DNA of 64,000 nt from Bacteroidales bacterium (GTDB lineage Bacteria; Bacteroidota; Bacteroidia; Bacteroidales; UBA932): the NCBI GenBank assembly GCA_017452265.1, contig JAFTMS010000018.1, positions 1 to 64,000 of the forward strand, written 5' to 3'. The number at the start of each line of letters is the position of its first letter. The first letter of the stretch is position 1. This document shows positions 44,661-53,804 of the stretch, piece after piece. The position numbers were made by a program, and so were the translations under genes. The notes beneath the pieces are model-generated. The model was not told the DNA's origin. It was given only the letters and a program-made list of their open reading frames with translations, and did not search any database.

Positions 44661-44840
44661 CTACCAAAACTTGTTAAGTTCGGAATTATATTCAAAACCA
44701 GCCGAATTCAGGCTGTCTTCAATATCTTTTCTGTCTATTTCGAGGTCTTCGCACAAGGCTTCAAGGCTCGGATAGAAGTCTCTGAGCTTCATGTTCACCC
44801 AACTCATCAGCATCATCGGGTCTTTCGGATATTCTGTCAT
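44661..44840 (-). CDS. DUF4250-family small protein
   Basis: 59 residues, starting MTEYPKDPMMLMSWVNMKLR and ending GFEYNSELNKFW. The pattern PMxLxSxVNMKLRDxYxSLxxLCEDLxID followed by a helix and GxEYNxxxNxF matches DUF4250, a widespread small protein of unknown function in gut anaerobes. It sits directly downstream of the aat gene (24-base gap) and may be cotranscribed with it. Confidence 0.85.
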   Translation of the reverse strand: MTEYPKDPMMLMSWVNMKLRDFYPSLEALCEDLEIDRKDIEDSLNSAGFEYNSELNKFW

Positions 44841-44864
44841 TTCCGCTTACTTTTGAGGGTTCAT

Positions 44865-45527
44865 TCAAAGGTTCATGGTGCCTCCGGACGAGGTCATTTC
44901 AAGGTAGGCGTCATAGCTGATGTATCGTGCTCCCATCGATTTCATATGAGGCGTTTCCAGCTGGCAGTCTATCATCAGTCCGCCTTGTTTCTGCATCTCC
45001 CTGGCGAGATGGATAAGGGCCAGCTTGGAGGCTCCTGGCACGAGCGAAAACATGCTTTCACCCATGAAGCATCTTCCGCACACAAATCCGTAAAGACCTC
45101 CGACAAGCTCATCTCCCTCCCAGACCTCCACGCTTTGACCATATCCCATGTCGTGCAGGACAAGCCATGACGTTATCATTTCCGGGCCGAGCCATGCATT
45201 GGGCTCGTCACATCTGCCGTCCACGCCTGCACAGCCGCATATGACTCCATAGAAATCTTTGCCTATTGTGCATCTGTAGCGTCTTTTGTTCATCATATTC
45301 CTCATTGAGTGCGAAACGTGTATCTCTTCCGGGAATATGACGAAGCGCTCCTGAGGTGCCCACCAGCATATCGGTTCCAGACGGAAACAGTAGTAGGGGA
45401 ATATGCCCAGCGGATATGCCTTTGTCAGCCGTTCTGGGGAAATGTCGCCTCCAATGGCATAAAAACCGCTTTTGTCACCGAATCTCGGATCCGGGAAGTC
45501 CGTTGTCCTGCTGAGTTCAAATATCAT
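44865..45527 (-). CDS. aat: leucyl/phenylalanyl-tRNA-protein transferase
   Basis: 220 residues, the usual length. FPDPRFGDKSGFYAIGGDISPERL, GIFPYYCFRLEPICWWAPQERFVIFPEE, GYGQSVEVWEGDELVGGLYG and GESMFSLVPGASKLALIHLA are all conserved in Aat. The enzyme attaches Leu or Phe from tRNA to the N-terminus of proteins that start with Lys or Arg, turning them into ClpS-ClpA substrates. Its ATG overlaps the clpA stop (ATGA), so the writer of the N-degron is coupled to its unfoldase. Confidence 0.95.
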   Translation of the reverse strand: MIFELSRTTDFPDPRFGDKSGFYAIGGDISPERLTKAYPLGIFPYYCFRLEPICWWAPQERFVIFPEEIHVSHSMRNMMNKRRYRCTIGKDFYGVICGCAGVDGRCDEPNAWLGPEMITSWLVLHDMGYGQSVEVWEGDELVGGLYGFVCGRCFMGESMFSLVPGASKLALIHLAREMQKQGGLMIDCQLETPHMKSMGARYISYDAYLEMTSSGGTMNL

Positions 45528-47734
45528 GGCCGGGCTGTATCTATCTTCAATCCTTCACTGTCTGCTGCAACTTTGGCCGTGAAGTTTTCCTTTCTTTTGC
45601 CGAACAGGATTTCCCTCATCAGAAGCGGCGTAAGCCTTGAATTCAGCACACGTTCAATCTCCCTTGCGCCATATTCCGGTGAAAATCCTTCCTTTAGAAG
45701 CCTCTCGTATGCCTCTGGAGTGATTTCAAGCCTGATCTTACGGGCGTAGAGCCTTTCCTGCAGCTTCTTTATCTTGTCGTCAAGGATAAGGCCGGCCATC
45801 TTCTCGTCAAGATCGTTGAAAACGACCACTGACGTCAGTCTGTTGATGAATTCAGGAGCAAATACGCTCTTTACTTCCTTAGCCATTGCTGCACCGGCGT
45901 CTGCTTTCCCATGGAATCCGACGGATGCCTTGTGGGCATATCTCGCACCTGCATTTGACGTCATTATGACCACAACGTTGCGGAAGTCCACCTTGCGTCC
46001 CTTGTTGTCTGTAATCACGGCATAATCCATCACCTGCAGAAGCAGATTATATATGTCCTCGTGAGCCTTCTCGATTTCGTCCAGCAGCAGGACACAATGC
46101 GGATTCCTGCGTATCGCATCGGTAAGTATGCCTCCGTCGTCGTAGCCGACGTATCCGGCAGGGGAGCCGATCAGCTTGGCGACAGAATGCTTTTCAGAGT
46201 ATTCGCTCATGTCGAACCTGTGCAGCGGTACATGCAGCTGCTGTGCGAGGGCTTTTGAAAGTTCGGTCTTGCCGACTCCTGTTGGGCCTACAAACAGGAA
46301 GTTTCCGACGGTCTTGCCGCTGTCGAGAAGCCCAGCCTTTGACATGAGGATTGCCTCTGAAAGCTGCCTGATGGCCTTTTCCTGACCGAATATCTTCTGC
46401 CCGAGGCGTTTTTCCATGTTATAGAGATCGTCCTTCACCTCTTCGTCAGCGGCCTGGACATCGATTCTGCATATATCGGCCAAAGCCTTGTCTATCAGTG
46501 TGTTCGTGACTTTCGGCTCCTTCAGTGACTCCGCATATGCTCCGGCTTCGTCCAGCAGATCGGCAGCCTTGTCCGGCAGGCATCTGTCAGCCATATATCT
46601 GCGGCTCATTGCAACCGCATGTGCTGCTGTGCCTTTCATGTATTTTACGCCATGATATCCGGCAAGCGAAGGAATCATGCCTTCCAGAATCTTCTGTGCC
46701 TCTTCGTCGGACGGTTCTTCGATGTCAATCTGCCTGAAAAGGCTGAGGACACCGTACTGATCGTTCGAACTAAGTTTCTTTACGTCTTCCGGAGTGGCTG
46801 ATATGATGAACTTTACCTTGCCTGACTTCAAGTATGGAATCATCAGGCTCAGTATATCCTTCGAACCGTCGTCGGACTTGTTCATGCCTCCGAGCGAACG
46901 GAGTTCGTCCACGTATATAATCATGTCGCCTTCCTCAGAAACGGCATTCATGATTTCCTGTACACGTCCCTCCAGATCTCCGCGATATTGCGTGCCGTTA
47001 AGCAATGTGCTGACATTCAATTCCAAAATGACGCTTTCTTGAAGTTTTGAAGGAAGTTCCCTCTTTTGTCTGCTGCCCGGTGTGGCGCTTTCAAGCGTCT
47101 TGGCAAATGCGCGTACTATGGCTGTCTTTCCCACGCCTCTGCCGCCCACCAGCAGCACATTGCTTTTGGTCTTTCTGCAGAGCACGCGGAAAATCTTTCC
47201 GATTTCCTCTTTGCGACCGACAAGGTTGATGTCCGTGTCCGGGGACGTGAAGTATCTGAGCCATCTGTCTTGAGGCGTATTGTCTTCAGAATCACCGTTT
47301 TCTGACGAATTTCTCAAAAGTGAATTGAGGAAATCCGGTATGCTTGTGTCGAGTGCGTTCTCAAGATGGAAACGTGCGTTCGAATCCTCAAGATGGAAAT
47401 ATGCATATATGATGTGATGCGTCTGGACTGTCTTTGCCATGGCAGCCATTGCGGCTTCTCCGGCAGTCTGGAAAAGCTCTTTAGTCTGTTCTGAAAAGTC
47501 TATTGCAAGTTCTTGATCTTCAGGAACTGAATCGAGGCTGTTTAAATAAGCGTATAAACTGTTTTCAAGCTCCTGGGCGTCGCCGCATCTTTCGAAAACG
47601 TCCCAGAAGTCCCGGTCCTTCAGGTATCCGGCAAGCAGATGCTCCGGCGTCAGGAACTCATGACGTTTCTCTGTGGCGATTCCGTATGCTTCCACTACGG
47701 CATTGGTCACCTGTGCTGTCTGATTTATCTCCAT
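45524..47734 (-). CDS. clpA: ClpA-type AAA+ unfoldase
   Basis: 736 residues: N-domain (1-140, with EKRHEFLTPEHLLAGYL), first AAA module with GGRGVGKTAIVRAF and Walker B MIIYVDELRSLGG, second with GPTGVGKTELSKALAQ and LLLDEIEKAH. The SVGFHGK loop after IMTSNAGARY corresponds to the ClpP-docking IGL/IGF tripeptide, so it should work with ClpP (no clpP gene in the window). It unfolds substrates delivered by ClpS. Operon order is clpS-clpA-aat. Confidence 0.94.
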   Translation of the reverse strand: MEINQTAQVTNAVVEAYGIATEKRHEFLTPEHLLAGYLKDRDFWDVFERCGDAQELENSLYAYLNSLDSVPEDQELAIDFSEQTKELFQTAGEAAMAAMAKTVQTHHIIYAYFHLEDSNARFHLENALDTSIPDFLNSLLRNSSENGDSEDNTPQDRWLRYFTSPDTDINLVGRKEEIGKIFRVLCRKTKSNVLLVGGRGVGKTAIVRAFAKTLESATPGSRQKRELPSKLQESVILELNVSTLLNGTQYRGDLEGRVQEIMNAVSEEGDMIIYVDELRSLGGMNKSDDGSKDILSLMIPYLKSGKVKFIISATPEDVKKLSSNDQYGVLSLFRQIDIEEPSDEEAQKILEGMIPSLAGYHGVKYMKGTAAHAVAMSRRYMADRCLPDKAADLLDEAGAYAESLKEPKVTNTLIDKALADICRIDVQAADEEVKDDLYNMEKRLGQKIFGQEKAIRQLSEAILMSKAGLLDSGKTVGNFLFVGPTGVGKTELSKALAQQLHVPLHRFDMSEYSEKHSVAKLIGSPAGYVGYDDGGILTDAIRRNPHCVLLLDEIEKAHEDIYNLLLQVMDYAVITDNKGRKVDFRNVVVIMTSNAGARYAHKASVGFHGKADAGAAMAKEVKSVFAPEFINRLTSVVVFNDLDEKMAGLILDDKIKKLQERLYARKIRLEITPEAYERLLKEGFSPEYGAREIERVLNSRLTPLLMREILFGKRKENFTAKVAADSEGLKIDTARP

Positions 47735-47754
47735 ATTCCGATTTCCTTTTCATG

Positions 47755-48066
47755 TTATTCCTCCGGCTCGATCTCGAAGCCGAGAGGGAAGTTTTCCGCT
47801 CGCGCCAACGCCGTTGCCTTCGCTACCTTGCTCCTTGCCATGTCGAGCGAGTAGATACCTACCAAAGCCTTCTGCTGTACGTGCGTGGTTTCCGCTATTT
47901 CCTCCGCCTGTGCATACGTCTTTCCAAAGACCGTCATCATGATTTCAATCACGAACTCGAAGGTCGTGAAGTCGTCGTTGAGCACGATGACGCGGTGTTT
48001 CCGAGGCTCCTTCACCGTCGTCCTGGTGATGGCCTTGCTCTGCTTCTGTCTTTCCTGCTGTGGCAT
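47755..48066 (-). CDS. clpS: ClpS adaptor of the N-degron pathway
   Basis: 103 residues. HRVIVLNDDFTTFEFVIEIMM is the signature with the N-terminal-residue pocket (NDD and the nearby hydrophobic residues), and GIYSLDMARSKVAKATALAR the C-terminal helix region. It binds proteins starting with Leu, Phe, Tyr or Trp and hands them to ClpA. Gene order and spacing (20 bases to clpA) show one operon. Confidence 0.95.
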   Translation of the reverse strand: MPQQERQKQSKAITRTTVKEPRKHRVIVLNDDFTTFEFVIEIMMTVFGKTYAQAEEIAETTHVQQKALVGIYSLDMARSKVAKATALARAENFPLGFEIEPEE

Positions 48067-48081
48067 ACGTGGTTCGATTGC

Positions 48082-48792
48082 TTATTCTTCGGTTTCTGCG
48101 GCGTGTCTGTCATGTATTCTGCGGCACCAGTAGACGAACGGCGTATCCAGAAGGCTTGTCATGAAGTAGATCATGTATGTGCTTATGCAGATGGATGCGA
48201 GCGTCTGCATCGGGTAAGTGCCGTAGAATGCTATGAAGGTATACAGTATGGTGTTCAGCAGCTGCGATATCATGGTCGAGCCGTTGTTTCTGATCCATAG
48301 GCCGCTGCGGTTGTCTCCAAAGCGTCTTCTGCACCAGTCCCACCATTTGTGGTACAGCCATACGTCGGTGAGCTGTGAGACGAGATAAACTGTGAGAGAA
48401 GCGAATACGATGCGTGGGGTGCTTGAAAATATCGTTTTGAAAGCTCCTCCTGCCCAGTCGTTAGGACTCAGGTCGTACAGCAGCCACATCTGTGATATGG
48501 CAACGAAGAATACCGAGCACAGCGTACTGATTATGACGGCTCTGTTCGCATCTTTCCTGCTGTGGTTTTCGCTCAAAATGTCTGTTATCAGGAATGTACT
48601 GGCAAACAGTACGTTGCCAAGTGTCATCTCAATTCCGAATGCACGTACCAGCAGCAGCACCTCTATGTTTGCGAGCAGGGTTGCGAGTACGTTGAAGGCC
48701 AGAAGCCCCTTCTTGCCGAACAAGCGGTAGAAGAGCACGACGCCGCCATAGATGATGATGAATGAAAGAATTATCAAAAGTTCGTTTGTCAT
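48082..48792 (-). CDS. YhhQ-type queuosine precursor transporter
   Basis: 236 residues with six or seven membrane segments. LFASTFLITDILSENHSRKDANRA, ASLTVYLVSQLTDVWLYHKW and LNTILYTFIAFYG are the conserved parts of the VUT/YhhQ family, which imports 7-cyano-7-deazaguanine or queuine. It precedes clpS by 15 bases on the same strand and may share its promoter, although a functional link is not obvious. Confidence 0.9.
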   Translation of the reverse strand: MTNELLIILSFIIIYGGVVLFYRLFGKKGLLAFNVLATLLANIEVLLLVRAFGIEMTLGNVLFASTFLITDILSENHSRKDANRAVIISTLCSVFFVAISQMWLLYDLSPNDWAGGAFKTIFSSTPRIVFASLTVYLVSQLTDVWLYHKWWDWCRRRFGDNRSGLWIRNNGSTMISQLLNTILYTFIAFYGTYPMQTLASICISTYMIYFMTSLLDTPFVYWCRRIHDRHAAETEE

Positions 48793-48880
48793 ATTGTCAC
48801 ATATATAAATAATCTTGCAAAGATACGAATAGATTGGCTTATATCCGCATCCTTGCAGGGATATTATGTGTTTTGAGTCT

Positions 48881-50728
48881 TTAGAAGCCGAATGTCACTC
48901 CTGCCATGAATGAACGTCCCGGCATAGGATAGCCACTCGAAAGCTCATAGCGGACATCCGTCAGATTGCGTCCGGACAGAGTTACGGTCAGAAAATGGAA
49001 TGCTTTGCTGAAAGTCACGTCCAGAGTGTTCCAGTCGGGGAGTTCTCCATATGAATCGTTCCTGCCGCTTCTGATGTTCCATACTGCTTCCAGCATCCAG
49101 CCTTTGAAGGATGCATCTCCGGTCAGGACTGCTGTATGCTTTGCAACGTACGGAATCTGTGTACCGTAGGAATCACTGCCGGGCGTCACGTCCTTCGCAT
49201 CCTGAAAAGAATATCTGGCTGAAAAGCCTGCCTTCCAGTCCTTCGACATGTATCTGAAGGCGGCGCTCAGATCCAGACCACCCGAGACTGCTTTTCCGAT
49301 ATTGTAAGGCATCCATACGTTCGGATCCTCTTCGCTTGGAGCCGAAATGATCTTGCCGCTCAGCCAGTTCCTGAATGCATTTGCCCTGACGGTCAGTCCA
49401 AATGTCCCGCAGAATGTCCTGTCCCAGTCTATGCCTATGTCGGTGAGCCATGCGTCCTCCGGTTTGAGGTCTGGATTTCCATAACCGGCATAATACAGTT
49501 CGTTGAACACCGGCGCCCTGTATGCTCTTCGTCCGAATGCGGTGATGTCGAATCCTTCGAATGCGGTGAAGCGCAGGTTTGCGGAAGGGGAAACGCTGTG
49601 CCATGAACTGCCGGATCCGCTGTCTGCCGTCCCTGAATACTCGACAGCCAGGTCTGCCTTGAACCGATCGAGTGAGAACGACGTTGCACCGCTTGCCTCT
49701 GCAGTGAGGCGCGAGATGGTCTTTCCGGCTCCCTCCATGCTGTAGTTTCCGGATTCAAGGCCGTCCCATTGTCCGCGGACAGCTGCCGATGCCTGCCACC
49801 AGTCCTTGATAAGGAAAGTGTGCGAAGTGTTCAGCTGCACTTCCGTCTGCCTGTATCTGCTGTCTCCCCAAGACGACATGTATTCAAGGTCGTCGTAAGA
49901 AGCCTTGGCGCTTGCTTTCAGAAGATACAGTCTGCCGAACATCTGCGTGATCTGTCCTTGTACAAAAGCGTTCCTGTCCTTCTGCCTGTCTTCGGACGGC
50001 CAGCTTGTCGAGCCTGGAGTGCCTCTGTCCGATGTGTTGAAATATGCCTTCGCCTGCCATACTCCGTCGGCCGTGTTTCCGTAAAGGTCCACGCCGGCAC
50101 GGCCCTGCTTCATGTCGTTCCCTGTACGTCTTGTCTGGGTAGTGCTTCCGTCTGCCGTGCTTATGGCATTGTATGGAAAATTGCCCTTGCTGATGTTTGC
50201 CGAGGCATTGACGCTCATTGTGATTCGGTCTGAAATCCTCCAGTCCAGGCGTGCGGAAGGCAGGTATGTGCCGAATGAACCGCCTTTGAAGGAAGCCTTC
50301 CCTGCAATGCGTCTGGCATTCCCGTTGCCGTCGGTTCTGAACTGCGGCCTTGCGCTGACAAAGTTGATGCTGTTCTGGGCATAGTCCACAACCGCTTCGG
50401 CACATTCTTCAAGTCCGATCATTCCGAGGTCTCCCTGTCCGCTCTGCATGTTGCCTATGCGCACACCGTCATAATATATGGCCGTGTGGGCTGTCCCGAG
50501 CCCCCTCAGGCTGACCGTCTTCAGTCCGGCCATGCCGCCCATGTCCGTGACTTGAAGTCCCGGCATTCTTGCCAGCACATCCGTTACACTCGTCTGACCT
50601 GTAATCATGATTGTGTCTCTTCTGGACACGGTGACACCCTTCTCGGCTGTGACTGTCGCCACATCCAAGGTGTCCGGCTCGCCCGCCACCAGCAAGGCTG
50701 CCGCAAAAAGTAAAGTAGAAAACTGCAT
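48881..50728 (-). CDS. TonB-dependent receptor, BtuB-like cobalamin transporter
   Basis: 615 residues with a short signal peptide. The plug starts VTAEKGVTVSRRDTIMITGQ and continues VLARMPGLQVTDMGGMAGLKTVSLRGLG; the barrel ends in GVTFGF. Length and plug resemble BtuB. The cobalamin riboswitch just upstream on the same strand shows that the gene is under B12 control, so corrinoid uptake is the likely role. No BtuF/C/D partners are in the window. Confidence 0.9.
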   Translation of the reverse strand: MQFSTLLFAAALLVAGEPDTLDVATVTAEKGVTVSRRDTIMITGQTSVTDVLARMPGLQVTDMGGMAGLKTVSLRGLGTAHTAIYYDGVRIGNMQSGQGDLGMIGLEECAEAVVDYAQNSINFVSARPQFRTDGNGNARRIAGKASFKGGSFGTYLPSARLDWRISDRITMSVNASANISKGNFPYNAISTADGSTTQTRRTGNDMKQGRAGVDLYGNTADGVWQAKAYFNTSDRGTPGSTSWPSEDRQKDRNAFVQGQITQMFGRLYLLKASAKASYDDLEYMSSWGDSRYRQTEVQLNTSHTFLIKDWWQASAAVRGQWDGLESGNYSMEGAGKTISRLTAEASGATSFSLDRFKADLAVEYSGTADSGSGSSWHSVSPSANLRFTAFEGFDITAFGRRAYRAPVFNELYYAGYGNPDLKPEDAWLTDIGIDWDRTFCGTFGLTVRANAFRNWLSGKIISAPSEEDPNVWMPYNIGKAVSGGLDLSAAFRYMSKDWKAGFSARYSFQDAKDVTPGSDSYGTQIPYVAKHTAVLTGDASFKGWMLEAVWNIRSGRNDSYGELPDWNTLDVTFSKAFHFLTVTLSGRNLTDVRYELSSGYPMPGRSFMAGVTFGF

Positions 50729-50780
50729 AAAATACGTCTTTGTGAATGCCTGGCCCCGGGCATCCGTTGTCTGACTTGAT

Positions 50781-50915
50781 TACGGCAGGTCTTCTGACTT
50801 GTTCCTTCTGTGACGCCTTCCCGCTTGTTGCAGTGGCAATGAGTGACTCAGAATCGGACGGAACTTACAGCTACGGGCATAGCTCCGGATTTGCACCGGA
50901 TTCCCTTTTCAAAGA
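50781..50915 (-). promoter_or_regulatory. cobalamin riboswitch
   Basis: On the minus strand: GGGAATCCGGTGCAAATCCGG (from about 50910), GCCACTG, GGGAAGGC and the B12 box AGTCAGAAGACCTGCC (about 50799-50784). These are the conserved elements of the adenosylcobalamin-type riboswitch in the right order. It lies about 50 bases upstream of the TonB receptor start and should turn the gene off when B12 is abundant. Confidence 0.92.
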
Positions 50916-50994
50916 CGCACGGACGATGTGCCGCCGCCTTCACCGTAAACCGCTGCAAAAATACTCCACTTCACTGAATAATCCAAGACCGGAC

Positions 50995-51480
50995 TCATTT
51001 TCTCGGCCCGTATTTTTCGGTCAGTTCCAGTTTTCCGATACGTGATTCGATTGCTCCGGGATTGCGCTGGAATATGTCCGACAGTTCGGCGATGCTTTTC
51101 CCCTCGCACCACAGACTCTCAAGCTTCATGTCGTCCTCAGGCTTCCACGGTTTCAGATAGTTCGGATACCTGCTGCTGATTATGTCGTATCTTATTGAAT
51201 TGATCTTCAGGAACTCCAGCAGGCATTCCTTCTTTCGCACAGGATTCATCGCGCTCGGATGGATATCGTCCAGACGCATTCTGTACAGCTCCCTGATGGT
51301 ATTGTTGCTCAGGCCGCTTATGGTCTTCTGGGGAAGCTGGGACAGCCCTTTTTCCGCCAGCAGCGCACCGACTTCGTCCAATGCCGAGCACATGTATTTC
51401 TCGATGATGGGATAAAGTTCGTTGCGATGCTTTTCTACAATTGCGCATATCTGCGCCTCAAGTGAATTGAAATTGTCCAT
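50995..51480 (-). CDS. small DNA-binding-like protein of unknown role
   Basis: 161 residues from ATG 51480 (MDNFNSLEAQICAIVEKHRN); a longer frame starts within the promoter region. The C-terminus WKPEDDMKLESLWCEGKSIAELSDIFQRNPGAIESRIGKLEL is a Myb/HTH-like unit often seen as an appendage on other Bacteroidota proteins. The first 110 residues are helical and match no family I know. A regulator or a partner of a nucleic-acid enzyme is possible. A TAACTTTG box lies about 65 bases upstream. Confidence 0.6.
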   Translation of the reverse strand: MDNFNSLEAQICAIVEKHRNELYPIIEKYMCSALDEVGALLAEKGLSQLPQKTISGLSNNTIRELYRMRLDDIHPSAMNPVRKKECLLEFLKINSIRYDIISSRYPNYLKPWKPEDDMKLESLWCEGKSIAELSDIFQRNPGAIESRIGKLELTEKYGPRK

Positions 51481-51788
51481 ATTATTGGGATTTATGTTGT
51501 GATTGTCATTTTCCGGAAGATGCGCTCCGGGAGGATGTGGATGCAAAGTTATGTGAATAACATTCAGATGGGGCCTGTTCATGCCTTCCATAATGCGGAT
51601 TTTTCTTTTTCTTTATGATTTTTTCCAAATCTTTATGTCCCGCAGCTGCCATTAAAAAAATATTTTTATGCACAAAGATTTTTTTATCACGTTTACCCTC
51701 GATTTATGTGGCGAAAATTCCTTGCCGTTATGGAAAAATGCCCTACCTTTACGTCACCAAACCATAGATTGATAAACAGCTTCTATAT
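51481..51788. other. divergent promoter region, no gene seen
   Basis: Minus strand: TAACTTTG (51551-51544) fits the -7 box for the HTH-like gene. Plus strand: CTTG at 51721-51724 and TACCTTTA at 51744-51751, spaced 19 bases, are a near-consensus promoter for the GH127 gene with a short leader to 51789. The A+T-rich stretch 51640-51720 has poly-A and poly-T runs. No further frame or RNA was recognised. Confidence 0.4.
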
Positions 51789-53795
51789 ATGAAGAACATT
51801 CTCACACTTTTTGCTGCGGCCTCTTTCCTTGCTGGATGCGCATCGACGTCGCAGACAGACGAAAGGAATCCGGATGTGGCGCCGTACGCATGTTTTGCAG
51901 AAGGCAAGATTGCAGATGTCACTCCAAAGGGCTGGCTGAAGGAATTTCTCGAAAGGCAGGCCACAGGCATGACCGGTCATCCGGAAGCTCTTTCATATCC
52001 GTACAACACATGCCTATGGGCCGGCACTCTTGACAGAAATATGGACAGCTATGGCTCCGACTGGTGGCGTTACGAACAGACGGCATATTATACGGATGGC
52101 CTGCTTCGCCTTGGATATCTGATTGATGATGAAGAACTTGTAGAAAAGGGACGAGCTGGTATAGAATACACACTCTCAAACGCTTCTGAAGCAGGGGAGC
52201 TCGGACAGAAAGGATTCTGGGGGCGCTGGCCGTTTGCCGTATTCTTTCGTGCCATGCAGGCTGAATACGAGGCGACAGGGGACAGACGTATAGTGGATGC
52301 GCTTGAAAGGCATTATATGTATATAATAGAATCCGGCGAACATATCGGAACCTTCCGTGAAGGACAGAGGCAGCCGTGGCGCAACATCCTCACAATAGAG
52401 GGAATGCTCTGGACGTACGCAAAGACCGGAAACAAGGCGCTTCTGGATTATGCTGTCGCGGAATGGGATGCCGGGGAGGCGACGGAACTGAATCTCGAAG
52501 AAATCATGAGCGACAGGATTCCGCATATGCATGGAGTGACCTATAATGAGGAACTGAAGCTGCCGATGATGCTTTATGCCTATACTGGTGACCTGAAGTA
52601 TCTTGATGCAGCCCTAAGGGCAAATGACAAGCTTGTCGTCAATCACATGCTGCCGGACGGGGTGCCTTCAAGCAACGAACATCATGACGGCCGCGATCCG
52701 ATAACGTCCCATGAGACCTGCAATGTGACAGACTATACGTGGACTCTCGGCCATTTCCTGATGACGACCGGTGAAGGACGTTGGGCGGATGCCATTGAAA
52801 AGGCTGTGTTCAATGCAGGTCCGGGTGCAGTGACGAAGGATTTCAAGGCTCTGCAGTATTTCTCATCTGCGAATCAGTTCATCGCGACGAGCACATCGGA
52901 CAACAATCCGTTCAAGAAGGGTTCGACATGGATGGCATACCGTCCGACGCATGAAACGGAATGCTGTGCTGGAAATGTCCACCGCTTCATGCCTGATTAT
53001 GTTTCGCGCATGTGGCTGTCCGGAACTCGTGAAGATGAAATCGTTGCGGCAATGTATGGCCCTTCTGAGGCTGTATATGAACTTTCGGACGGCAGAAAGG
53101 TGACGATTGCCGAGGAAACGGCATATCCGTTCGAAGGTGAGATAAACTTTGTGTTCGACATGGAGAGGCCGGCGCTGATACCGTTCACCTTCCGTGTGCC
53201 GGAATGGTGCACGGATGCAGTGCTGAAGTTCAACGGAAAGACATTGAAGTTTGATGCCGGAGAAGACGGATTCCACACTGTCGAACGCAGATTCCGCGAC
53301 GGTGACGTTCTCACACTCGAACTCTCCATGCCTGTGGAGGTCCATGACTGGACGGATTCATATGGCGACGAACCGGAAAGGCATGTCGGCTCCTATGTGC
53401 AGCGCGGGCCTCTTCTTTATTCGTATGCAATTCCTGCGGACTGCGTGGAGGATACTGAAGTGCATGAGAATATGCATGGCAAAGTGCCGGAGAACCCTGA
53501 TTTCAAATGCTGGAACATGACTCCGGCAGGCCCTTGGAACTATGCCCTGAAACTCACTGATGAGGATACTCTTGAAGCGGTGAGGACATCATCGGACGGA
53601 TATCCGTTCGATATTCAGGGGACTCCATACAGAATACCGGTGCAGGTGGTTCCTGTCAAGGACTGGGAGCTGGATGAGGGCCGTTACACTCCGCATGTCC
53701 CGTCGGAATTTGAAACCGGGGAAGATATTCTCGAGATCGAGCTTGTTCCATACGGATGTACGACCCTCAGACTGACGGTGTTCCCGACAGAATGA
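51789..53795 (+). CDS. GH127-family lipoprotein (beta-L-arabinofuranosidase-type)
   Basis: 668 residues with lipobox ending at Cys17 (AASFLAGCAST). The (alpha/alpha)6 barrel (SDWWRYEQTAYYTDGLLRLGY, GRWPFAVFFRAMQAEYEATG) carries the family zinc site: HETCNVTDYTWTLGH supplies Glu and the first Cys, and ETECCAGNVHRFMPDYVSRMW the paired Cys. The C-terminal beta-sandwich follows. It removes arabinofuranosyl or related residues from plant glycans at the cell surface. It stands alone, without SusC/D genes nearby. Confidence 0.9.
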   Translation: MKNILTLFAAASFLAGCASTSQTDERNPDVAPYACFAEGKIADVTPKGWLKEFLERQATGMTGHPEALSYPYNTCLWAGTLDRNMDSYGSDWWRYEQTAYYTDGLLRLGYLIDDEELVEKGRAGIEYTLSNASEAGELGQKGFWGRWPFAVFFRAMQAEYEATGDRRIVDALERHYMYIIESGEHIGTFREGQRQPWRNILTIEGMLWTYAKTGNKALLDYAVAEWDAGEATELNLEEIMSDRIPHMHGVTYNEELKLPMMLYAYTGDLKYLDAALRANDKLVVNHMLPDGVPSSNEHHDGRDPITSHETCNVTDYTWTLGHFLMTTGEGRWADAIEKAVFNAGPGAVTKDFKALQYFSSANQFIATSTSDNNPFKKGSTWMAYRPTHETECCAGNVHRFMPDYVSRMWLSGTREDEIVAAMYGPSEAVYELSDGRKVTIAEETAYPFEGEINFVFDMERPALIPFTFRVPEWCTDAVLKFNGKTLKFDAGEDGFHTVERRFRDGDVLTLELSMPVEVHDWTDSYGDEPERHVGSYVQRGPLLYSYAIPADCVEDTEVHENMHGKVPENPDFKCWNMTPAGPWNYALKLTDEDTLEAVRTSSDGYPFDIQGTPYRIPVQVVPVKDWELDEGRYTPHVPSEFETGEDILEIELVPYGCTTLRLTVFPTE

Positions 53796-53804
53796 CGTTT
53801 GCTG

